From NCBI GenBank assembly GCA_963704025.1, contig CAVPGP010000004.1, positions 1 to 18,737 of the forward strand: DNA of 18,737 nt, read 5' to 3'. Origin of the DNA: CAVPGP01 sp963704025 (GTDB lineage Bacteria > Actinomycetota > Thermoleophilia > Gaiellales > Gaiellaceae). How positions within the stretch are numbered: the stretch's first letter is position 1; each line of letters opens with the position of its first letter. The notes below the pieces were generated by a model. That model saw only the letters and a list, made by a program, of their open reading frames with translations, made no database searches and was not told the origin of the DNA. The translations under genes and the position numbers were made by a program. Below are positions 12,759 through 18,737 of this stretch, in pieces.

Positions 12759-14024
12759 TCAAGCCGTTTCCCCGCGGGCCGTGCGAAGGTCGAGGAGCCT
12801 CTCGACGACTGTCGCGACCCCCAGCGCCCAGAGAACGAAGAAGGCCGGGAGCGTTACGAACAGGAAACGCGGATGCAGGGATGTGGGGCGGTACAAGCTG
12901 TAGAGCACCGCCGTCGCGACCACTGTCCCCGCGAGGAGCGTCAGCGCGCGCCGGTCGCGCAACGCGCAGGACCCGACGAGCGCGAACGGAACGAGCACCC
13001 CAAGCGCGCGCGGGGTGAAGAGGAGTGATTCGCTCCAGCTCTGGGCGACCCACGCGGTCGAGAATGGATGCTTGGGGAGCAGGTTCCGACCCGCCTCCGT
13101 CTGGACGTAACCGAGGGGCCAGTACGCCGCGATGACCGGTACGACGGCGAGACCCGCAGCCGCGAGCGGCAGGGCCCGCCGGGGACCGTCCCACACCGCT
13201 ATTACGAACACCGCCAATGCCGCGACGAGGCCGTCGGAGAGCTTTACCAGGGTGGCGTAGCCGAGAACGGCGCCGGCGAGCGCAAGTTGCAGGGGTGTGC
13301 TTTCGCGCCGAATGACGAGGGCGAGCCCGACGGCGACGAGCGCCGTCGAGAGAGGCTCGGTGTAGAGCGCCAGCCCTGTGTCGACCTGCCATGTGCCGTT
13401 CTCCCAAGCGGAGCCGCCGGCGATCGGGCGTGTGACGAGCGGCCAGACTGCCAGCGCGCACGCCGCCGTCAGGCCGACGCCGCGTCGGCCGGTCGCCCAC
13501 CAGCCGGCGTAGCCAGTGGCAACGACGGTCACGACGTTCGCGGCGAGGCAGAGAGGAAACGCGAAGGCGAACGCGATCTCGTAGTCGAGCGGCAGACCCG
13601 CGGCGCGGTAGGGAAGCATGAGCGCCCCCCAGAGCAATGACCAGCCGAACACGGCGGACCCGCTTGCTTGCATCTCGAGCACGACGAGCGTTGTTGTCAG
13701 GGAAAGCGTCAGCGTCGCGCCAACGACGACCCAGGGGCGGAGCTCTGGCCGCCGCCGCCAGACCTTTGTACCGACGACCGCGGCCGCGACGAGCGCGGCC
13801 GCCGTTCCCATGAGGATGGGCCGCGGGACCCGGCCCCAGGAGGACATGAACTCACGCGCTGCCGCATAGAACCCGGCGTCGTCGCCCGTACCAGCGACGA
13901 GGTCAAACCGGGGAAGGCCCGGGAGCTTCTCTCCCTCGGCGGCGAGTGCCGCGAGCGGCGGCGCAACTCGGAGCGCCGCGAATGCGGCGAGCAGGGCGAC
14001 GAATCGGCGATCCACGCGACCCAT
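12759..14024 (-). CDS. GT-C-like polytopic membrane protein
   Basis: A 421-residue membrane protein starting MGRVDRRFVALLAAFAALRV. After the first helix, VAGTGDDAGFYAAAREFM (Asp 48-Asp 49) occupies the place of the acidic motif in GT-C transferases. About ten hydrophobic segments follow, with ENGTWQVDTGLALYTEPLS in a loop, YATLVKLSDGLVAALAVF, and QTEAGRNLLPKHPFSTAW before the final helices and a short Arg-rich tail (RTARGETA). The EPLS and LVKLSDG segments resemble loops of mannosyltransferase-like GT-C proteins. I infer a polyprenyl-phosphate-sugar-dependent transferase, but no family is certain. A weak GA-rich sequence (GAGGGA) precedes the ATG on the minus strand; no -10 box at leaderless spacing is seen. 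It is divergent from the next gene with 64 bp between the starts. Confidence 0.72.
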   Translation of the reverse strand: MGRVDRRFVALLAAFAALRVAPPLAALAAEGEKLPGLPRFDLVAGTGDDAGFYAAAREFMSSWGRVPRPILMGTAAALVAAAVVGTKVWRRRPELRPWVVVGATLTLSLTTTLVVLEMQASGSAVFGWSLLWGALMLPYRAAGLPLDYEIAFAFAFPLCLAANVVTVVATGYAGWWATGRRGVGLTAACALAVWPLVTRPIAGGSAWENGTWQVDTGLALYTEPLSTALVAVGLALVIRRESTPLQLALAGAVLGYATLVKLSDGLVAALAVFVIAVWDGPRRALPLAAAGLAVVPVIAAYWPLGYVQTEAGRNLLPKHPFSTAWVAQSWSESLLFTPRALGVLVPFALVGSCALRDRRALTLLAGTVVATAVLYSLYRPTSLHPRFLFVTLPAFFVLWALGVATVVERLLDLRTARGETA

Positions 14025-14071
14025 TGTCGCGTCCCTCGGGGTGTGAAACGCCCCCGTGCGCCGTCCTTGCT

Positions 14072-14077
14072 AGGAGG
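14072..14077 (+). promoter_or_regulatory. Shine-Dalgarno sequence AGGAGG
   Basis: A full AGGAGG lies 11 nt before ATG 14089, slightly far but plausible. It is the only perfect Shine-Dalgarno I noticed before a gene in this window, so this gene seems to use a leadered mRNA unlike its neighbours. Confidence 0.5.
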
Positions 14078-14088
14078 TCGCAGGCACT

Positions 14089-15513
14089 ATGCTTGCTCGC
14101 GGCGTGCGGCGAGCCGTAGACACGATATTCGCGTGGTCGCGCCGCACAGCTTCCATGGTGCTCGTCGGAGCGGCGGCGGTCGGTGCCTCCGCGGTGCTCT
14201 TCTCGCAAGGCGTAACCGACACGCCGCCCGACTACGACGAGGGCGTCTACCTCGCCAGCGCCGATGCGCTCCGGCACGGCCAGGAGCTCGGGACGGAGGT
14301 CTTCAGCTCGCAGTTGCCCGGCTACTACTCGTTCCTGACGGGGAGCGCGGGCGTCTTCGGCGTCTCGCTAACCGGCGTGCGGACGGCGATTCTGATCATC
14401 GCGCTCGTCGGCTGCGTGGCCGCCTATTCGATCGGCACGCGGCTCGACGGGCCGCTCGCCGGAACGCTCGCCGCGCTCGGGGTCGCCGCGGCACCCTTCT
14501 ACGGGACGTTCTCGCACCGAATCGCCGCCGATCTGATCGCGGTCAGCTTCCTGCTCGTCGCCTTCGCGCTCCTGCTCGGCCGCGGTGACGCGGCGGCCGT
14601 CCTGGCCGGCCTCGCCTTCGGCGCGGCGACGACCATCAAGCTCTCCGCCGGCGTGGGGCTCGTGGTTCCGTTGGTGCTGCTCGTGGAGCGACGCCTCTCG
14701 CTTCGCCGGGCGACGCTCGCGGCCGGCGCGGCGGCTTTCGTCTGGGCGCTCGTGTTGCTCCGCTATCGCCACGGCCTCGGAGAGATCTGGACCGGCGCGG
14801 TGACGTACCACGAGAAGGCGCGCGATGCGCCGGGGCTCGAGTCCGCCAACGAGTATCGGCTGCGCACCGAAGTGCTCGGCCCTCACGTCGCTTGGGCGTG
14901 GCTGATCGGGATGGGGGTGCTCGGGGCGCTCGTCTCCGACCGGGCGCGCAGGGAGACGCGGGCCCTCTGGCTCTTCGCCTTCGTGGCGGGCGCGTTCCTG
15001 ATCTGGCACCGGCCGCTGCACGACAACCACTTCGTCCTGCTCGCGCCCGCAGCCGTGGCGGCAGCGGTTTGCGTCGTCGGAGCCTCGCGCAGGCTGCCGC
15101 GGCCTTTCGGCGCCGCAGCGCTCGCTGCGGCGGTACTCGCAGTGGGGATCGCGTACGTCTCAAGTTTTCGCGGCGCCCGCGCCGAGCGCGGGCCCGAGCC
15201 CCCCGAGCTCGTCTGGGGCGCGCGGTTGTTGCGCGCGGCGACGTCGCCTGAAGAGTTCGTCGCGGCAGACCGCCAGTACGCGGCTGTCGAGGCGAACCGG
15301 CGCGTCCCGGGCGACCTCGTGGACACCGCCGTGCTCCGCTTCGAGACCCGGATGCTGACGCCGCGGCAGGTGATCGCCGACCTCGAGCGCAACGACGTCC
15401 GCGCCGTATTCGCGGGGCGGGCCTTCCTCCTTCAGCCGGCTGTGATGAGCTACCTGCGGCAGCGCTATCCGCACCGCCAGCGCCACGGCGACTCGTTCGT
15501 GTTCTCGCGGTAA
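14089..15513 (+). CDS. GT39-like membrane glycosyltransferase
   Basis: A 474-residue GT-C protein. Following the first helix, TDTPPDYDEGVYLASADAL (Asp 50-Glu 51) is the canonical DE motif in the first extracytoplasmic loop, and FSSQLPGYYSFLTG matches the second conserved loop of ArnT/RgtA-like enzymes. About nine further hydrophobic segments are visible, with FGAATTIKLSAGVGLVVPL and LIWHRPLHDNHFVLLAPA. The last ~105 residues (from SSFRGARAERGPEPP) form a soluble domain with EEFVAADRQYAAVEANRRVP, VIADLERNDVRAVFAG and SYLRQRYPHR, probably extracytoplasmic. It would transfer a sugar from a polyprenyl-phosphate donor to a glycan or lipid acceptor. ATG 14089 is supported by the upstream AGGAGG and by the hydrophobic sequence beginning ~20 residues in. 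Confidence 0.87.
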   Translation: MLARGVRRAVDTIFAWSRRTASMVLVGAAAVGASAVLFSQGVTDTPPDYDEGVYLASADALRHGQELGTEVFSSQLPGYYSFLTGSAGVFGVSLTGVRTAILIIALVGCVAAYSIGTRLDGPLAGTLAALGVAAAPFYGTFSHRIAADLIAVSFLLVAFALLLGRGDAAAVLAGLAFGAATTIKLSAGVGLVVPLVLLVERRLSLRRATLAAGAAAFVWALVLLRYRHGLGEIWTGAVTYHEKARDAPGLESANEYRLRTEVLGPHVAWAWLIGMGVLGALVSDRARRETRALWLFAFVAGAFLIWHRPLHDNHFVLLAPAAVAAAVCVVGASRRLPRPFGAAALAAAVLAVGIAYVSSFRGARAERGPEPPELVWGARLLRAATSPEEFVAADRQYAAVEANRRVPGDLVDTAVLRFETRMLTPRQVIADLERNDVRAVFAGRAFLLQPAVMSYLRQRYPHRQRHGDSFVFSR

Positions 15514-15553
15514 GGACTTCGTAAGGCTTGCCCGGACGGCTCGGGCCCGCGTC

Positions 15554-15559
15554 TATCCT
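15554..15559 (+). promoter_or_regulatory. Putative -10 box for secreted glycoside hydrolase
   Basis: TATCCT lies 9 nt before ATG 15569, consistent with a leaderless start. A short hairpin (GCCCG 15530-15534 with CGGGC 15542-15546) lies just upstream and might separate this gene from the previous one; that is weak. Confidence 0.5.
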
Positions 15560-15568
15560 TCGCGCAGC

Positions 15569-16741
15569 ATGAGGGCTGCCACAGCAGGGGTCTCGAAGGC
15601 AGCGGCGCTCTTGGCTGTCTTCGCACTGGCCGCGATCGCCGCGTCGGCGCAGCCGGCGCACGCGTCGCGCTACCTGAAGATCGGCATCTACGACGAGGCG
15701 CAGACCCTCTACGGGCCCGTCGACCGCACCTACCCGGCGCTGAAGAGCCTCCACGCGCAGGTGATCCGCCTCAACCTCTACTGGGGCGGGCGCTTCGGCG
15801 TCGCGCGCTCGAAGCCCGTCGACGCCACCGACCCGGCCGATCCGGCGTACAACTGGTCGCTCTACGACCGCACGGTCGACTACGCGCAGCAGTACGGCAT
15901 GACCGTGCTCTTCTCGGTCTACGGGACGCCGGGCTGGGCGAACGGCGGCAAGGGCGCCAACGTCGCCCCGAAGAACGGTGCCGACCTCCGCAACTTCGCC
16001 TACGCGGCCGCGACGCGTTACAGCGGCACGTTCGAGGCCGAGGACGGTCGGCTCATTCCCGCCGTCCGGCTCTGGCTCGCCTGGAACGAGCCGAACAACC
16101 CGATCTTCCTGACCCCGCAGTACAAGCGGGTCGGGGGCCGCTGGGTGATCCAGAGTGCGATCGACTACGCCAAGATCTGCAACGCGGTCTACGACGGCGT
16201 CCACAAGACGCTGCTCGCGAGCGAGCGCGTGGCCTGCGGCGGAACCGCTCCCCGGGGGAACAACGGCCCGACGACCGCCCGCCCGTCGGTCTCGCCGATC
16301 GCGTTCCTGAAGGCGATCAAGAAGGCCGGCGCAAAACGCTTCGACGCCTATGCGCACCATCCGTACTACGGCTCGCCCGCCGAGACGCCGACCACGAAGC
16401 CGCTGACCTCGAACGGCGCCCAGCCGACCGCCGTCACGCTCGGCAACCTCTCCGTCCTGACGCAGGAGCTGACTCGGCTGTACGGGAACAAGCGCGTCTG
16501 GATCACCGAGTACGGGTACCAGACGAAGCCGCCGGATCCCCTCTACGGCGTCTCCTACGCGCTGCAGGCGCAGTACCTCACGCAGGCGTTCGCGATCGCC
16601 AGGAAGAACCCGCGCGTCGACCTGATGCTCTGGTTCCTGCTCCGCGACGACCCGACGCTCGGGGGCTGGCAGTCCGGGCTCTACACCGTCGACTGGCGGA
16701 AGAAGCCCGCGTTCAACGCGTTCCAGCGGCTCTCCCGCTAG
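15569..16741 (+). CDS. Secreted clan GH-A glycoside hydrolase-like protein
   Basis: A 390-residue exported protein. The N-terminus has a Sec-type signal peptide (AALLAVFALAAIAASAQPA with likely cleavage after AHA ~32). The mature part is a TIM-barrel like that of GH39/GH5 members of clan GH-A: VIRLNLYWGG (strand), MTVLFSVYGTPGWANGG, LWLAWNEPNNP with the acid/base Glu 174 after Asn, FDAYAHHPYYGSP, and RVWITEYGYQTKPP with the nucleophile Glu 314. Both catalytic Glu are present, so activity is expected. It would cleave a polysaccharide outside the membrane, perhaps trimming, releasing or quality-controlling the polymer made by this locus, as hydrolases in other exopolysaccharide loci do. The substrate is not predictable. 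Its end overlaps the end of the opposite-strand GT4 gene by 29 bp. Confidence 0.87.
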   Translation: MRAATAGVSKAAALLAVFALAAIAASAQPAHASRYLKIGIYDEAQTLYGPVDRTYPALKSLHAQVIRLNLYWGGRFGVARSKPVDATDPADPAYNWSLYDRTVDYAQQYGMTVLFSVYGTPGWANGGKGANVAPKNGADLRNFAYAAATRYSGTFEAEDGRLIPAVRLWLAWNEPNNPIFLTPQYKRVGGRWVIQSAIDYAKICNAVYDGVHKTLLASERVACGGTAPRGNNGPTTARPSVSPIAFLKAIKKAGAKRFDAYAHHPYYGSPAETPTTKPLTSNGAQPTAVTLGNLSVLTQELTRLYGNKRVWITEYGYQTKPPDPLYGVSYALQAQYLTQAFAIARKNPRVDLMLWFLLRDDPTLGGWQSGLYTVDWRKKPAFNAFQRLSR

Positions 16742-17909
16742 CGGGCTCCGCGAGACCTCTCTCGGCCAGCAGTTCCGCGTAGAGGAGGTCGACGTCCTCG
16801 ACGAGTCGCTGGACCGCGTAGCGCCCCCGTGCGCGCGGGGCGGCGGCCTCGCCCATGCTTCGGCGCAGTTCGGGGTCGCGTGCCAGCCGTTCGAGCCGGT
16901 CCGCGAACCCTTCGACGTCGCCGGCGGAGACCAGGAAGCCGTCCTCGCCCTCCCGGACGACGTCGGGCACGCCTCCGACGTTTGAGGCGACGACGGGGAT
17001 ACCGGCAGCGAGCGACTCGATCGCGGCCACGGGGGTGCCCTCGTTGGCGCTGGGAAGCAGGAAGACGTCGAACGCCCGGTACCACGGCCCCATCTCTTCG
17101 ACCGTGCCGGGGAACATCACGTGCTCCGAGATGCCCAGCTCCCGCGCCCTCGTCTCGGCGAGCGCCCGGTCCGGCCCGTCGCCGACCAGCACGAGGAGCG
17201 CATCGACGCCGCGCTTGCGCAGGCGTGCGACGGACTCGACGGCGTCCGCGACGCGCTTGATCGCCGTCATCCGCCCCGCCCAGCCGACGACGAGCTCCGC
17301 CTCCGGGAGAGGGGCGGGTGCCGCATCGGGGGGCGCGCGGCGCTCGAGGTCGATGCCGACCCGAATCACCACGAAGCGCTCGGGCGGCGCCACGCCGAGC
17401 GCGACGAGCTCGTCACGCACCTGAGGGCTCACGGCCACGAGCGCCGTCGTCGTACGCGCGAGCAGCCGCTCGACGAGCCGGACTAACCGCTCCTTCAGAG
17501 GCGAGAAGTAGCCGCGCAGCACGTGCCCGTGGAACGTGTGGACGACGACGGGCGGCCGCGCCGCTCCTGCCAGCAGCGCGGCGAGACGGCCGACCGTGCC
17601 GGCCTTGGCCGTATGCGTGTGCAGGATGAGCGGGCGCTCCCGGCGGATGATCCGCACGAGCGAGAGTGCCGCACGGAGGTCGTTCAGCGGCGAGATCTCC
17701 CGGCTCATCGAGTCCAGCCGGATCACGTGGACACCCTGCTCGGAGGCGATGCTCTCCATCGAGCTCTCGCCCGCGGGGATCCGCCCGGCGACGAGCGTCG
17801 TGCGATAGCCGCGGTCGTCGAGGCCGCGGGAGAGGTAGATGACGTGGAGCGCCGGGCCGCCGACGTTCAGCCGCGCGATCACCCGGAGCACGCCAACCCG
17901 CTCAGACAA
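16713..17909 (-). CDS. Family 4 glycosyltransferase
   Basis: A retaining GT4 enzyme of up to 398 residues with GT-B fold, cytoplasmic, that adds a sugar from a nucleotide donor to a lipid-linked intermediate. The N-terminal domain shows VLRVIARLNVGGPALHVIYL (glycine-rich acceptor loop), LILHTHTAKAGTVGRLAALL and VVVHTFHGHVLRGYFSPL. The C-terminal donor domain has VVGWAGRMTAIKRVADAVES, LLVLVGDGPDR, MFPGTVEEMGPWYRAFDVF and the E(x7)E motif in SANEGTPVAAIESLAAG, then VVASNVGGVPDVV. The start at TTG 17909 overlaps the upstream epimerase stop by 8 bp; GTG 17891 is an alternative that starts directly at the family's first strand. It forms an operon with the epimerase. The tail (ERGLAEPASGRAAGTR) runs into the convergent hydrolase gene. 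Confidence 0.92.
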   Translation of the reverse strand: MSERVGVLRVIARLNVGGPALHVIYLSRGLDDRGYRTTLVAGRIPAGESSMESIASEQGVHVIRLDSMSREISPLNDLRAALSLVRIIRRERPLILHTHTAKAGTVGRLAALLAGAARPPVVVHTFHGHVLRGYFSPLKERLVRLVERLLARTTTALVAVSPQVRDELVALGVAPPERFVVIRVGIDLERRAPPDAAPAPLPEAELVVGWAGRMTAIKRVADAVESVARLRKRGVDALLVLVGDGPDRALAETRARELGISEHVMFPGTVEEMGPWYRAFDVFLLPSANEGTPVAAIESLAAGIPVVASNVGGVPDVVREGEDGFLVSAGDVEGFADRLERLARDPELRRSMGEAAAPRARGRYAVQRLVEDVDLLYAELLAERGLAEPASGRAAGTR

Positions 17910-18737
17910 GGTGCTCGACGGTGCGGCGCAGACCTTCCTCGAGGCCGATCCGAGGCTCGTAGCCCAGGGTCTCCCGCGCCGCGGAGATGTCGGCCCAAGA
18001 ATCGCGGATGTCCCCTGCGCGCGTCGGTGCGAAGCGGCGCTCGACCGGCTTGTCGAGGATCCGTCCGATGCTGTCGGCGATCTCGTTGACGCTGGCGGGC
18101 GATCCCGCCGCGACGTTGAAGATCCGTCCGCTGGCGCCCGCTGCGTCGCCGGCGAGAATGGTCGCGTCGACGACGTTCTCGACGTACGTGAAGTCGCGTG
18201 ACTGCTCGCCGTCGCCGTGGATCGTGATCGGGTCGCCCCTGTCGATCGCGGTCACGAACAGCGGCACGACCGCTGCGTATTGCGAGAGCGGCGTCTGGTA
18301 CGGGCCGAAGACGTTGAAGTAGCGCAGCACCACGGTCTCGAGCGACTCGTAGACCCGGTTGAAGCTGACGCAGTACCGCTCGGCGGCGAGCTTCGCCACG
18401 CCGTACGGGGAGATCGGATCAGGCGGAGACGCCTCGGTCGTCGGCCGCTCGCGGCTCGTCCCGTAGACGGACGTGCTCGACGAGAACACGACCCGGCGCA
18501 CGTCCTCGTCCCGCGCGGCGAGGAGGACGTTGAGCGTTCCCTCGATGTTGACGGCGCTCGACGTGAGCGGGTCCTGCACCGAGCGGGGTACCGAGCCGAG
18601 CGCGCCGAGGTGGTAGACGACCTCGACGCCGCGGACGGCGTTGTGGACGCGCTCGTAGCTGCGCAGCTCGCCCTCGACGATCTCGATCTCGAGGTCGCGA
18701 AGGTTGTCGCGGCTGCCGGTCGAGAAGTTGTCGAGCA
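17902..18737 (-). CDS. NAD-dependent nucleotide-sugar epimerase/dehydratase (partial, N-terminus outside window)
   Basis: An extended short-chain dehydrogenase/reductase that would interconvert a nucleotide sugar such as UDP-glucose/galactose or UDP-GlcNAc/GalNAc in the cytoplasm, supplying the locus. The window holds about 278 codons up to TGA 17904-17902; the missing part contains the N-terminal GxxGxxG NAD loop. Visible: LDNFSTGSRDNL, VVYHLGALGSVPRSVQDP, NIEGTLNVLLAARD, VFSSSTSVYG, SPYGVAKLAAERYC (catalytic Tyr and Lys, YxxxK), LRYFNVFGPYQ, ITIHGDGEQSRDFTYVENVV, FNVAAGSPASVNEIAD and GDIRDSWADISAARETLGY. The order matches GalE/WbpP-type epimerases. The Ser residues before Tyr complete the catalytic site. 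An exact 4-epimerase substrate cannot be assigned, and a GDP- or dTDP-sugar enzyme is possible. It overlaps the GT4 start, so the two are co-transcribed. Confidence 0.9.
   Translation of the reverse strand, partial: LDNFSTGSRDNLRDLEIEIVEGELRSYERVHNAVRGVEVVYHLGALGSVPRSVQDPLTSSAVNIEGTLNVLLAARDEDVRRVVFSSSTSVYGTSRERPTTEASPPDPISPYGVAKLAAERYCVSFNRVYESLETVVLRYFNVFGPYQTPLSQYAAVVPLFVTAIDRGDPITIHGDGEQSRDFTYVENVVDATILAGDAAGASGRIFNVAAGSPASVNEIADSIGRILDKPVERRFAPTRAGDIRDSWADISAARETLGYEPRIGLEEGLRRTVEHLV

Noticed and set aside
14636..16360. Long minus-strand open frame opposite the 14089 and 15569 genes
   Set aside because: Its composition is that of a shadow frame, while the plus strand encodes a GT39-like protein and a hydrolase with intact motifs.

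Overview
This is a high-GC window (roughly 70% G+C by eye, strong G/C preference at third codon positions) from a bacterial surface-polysaccharide (exopolysaccharide or cell-wall glycan) biosynthesis locus. The codon bias, GTG/TTG starts, several apparently leaderless genes with a TAnnnT -10 box 7-9 nt before the start codon, and the mix of GT-C membrane enzymes with secreted PQQ-type beta-propellers suggest a high-GC actinobacterial-type genome. A Thermoleophilia-like lineage is my best guess, but it is an inference from style, not a marker. No rRNA, tRNA, CRISPR, IS element or phage gene is visible.

Layout. 1-1303 (+): the tail of an unknown gene, then a family 2 glycosyltransferase (GT2) whose reading frame is broken by seven single extra G/C bases. 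1307-2910 (-): a DUF2079-type membrane protein preceded by a 21-codon leaderless ORF whose stop overlaps its GTG start. 2947-6444 (+), from a divergent promoter: an initiating polyprenol-phosphate sugar-1-phosphate transferase, a 182-residue membrane-anchored orphan, a GT-C-like membrane glycosyltransferase, and an ATP-grasp enzyme with its own promoter. 6441-9216 (+): a lipoprotein PQQ-like propeller translationally coupled to the ATP-grasp gene, then a paralogous signal-anchored propeller. 9128-10711 (-): a GT39-like membrane glycosyltransferase overlapping the second propeller tail to tail. 10782-12589 (+): a Wzz-like chain-length protein without kinase, and a DPM1-like GT2. Then an 18-bp tandem repeat spanning a stop codon. 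12759-14024 (-) and 14089-15513 (+): two divergent GT-C-like membrane proteins. 15569-16741 (+): a secreted clan GH-A glycoside hydrolase. 16713-18737 (-): a GT4 glycosyltransferase and a nucleotide-sugar epimerase cut by the window edge.

How they could work together. The epimerase supplies a nucleotide sugar. The sugar-1-phosphate transferase loads the first sugar onto the lipid carrier, and the GT4 and GT2 enzymes extend it on the cytoplasmic face. The DPM1-like GT2 could make polyprenyl-phosphate sugars used as donors by the GT-C enzymes on the outer face. The Wzz-like protein would set chain length and the secreted hydrolase would trim or release polymer. No Wzx flippase, Wzy polymerase or bacterial tyrosine kinase is recognisable here. 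The least explained part is the ATP-grasp / double beta-propeller block (5437-9216), which is the best candidate for an undescribed module.
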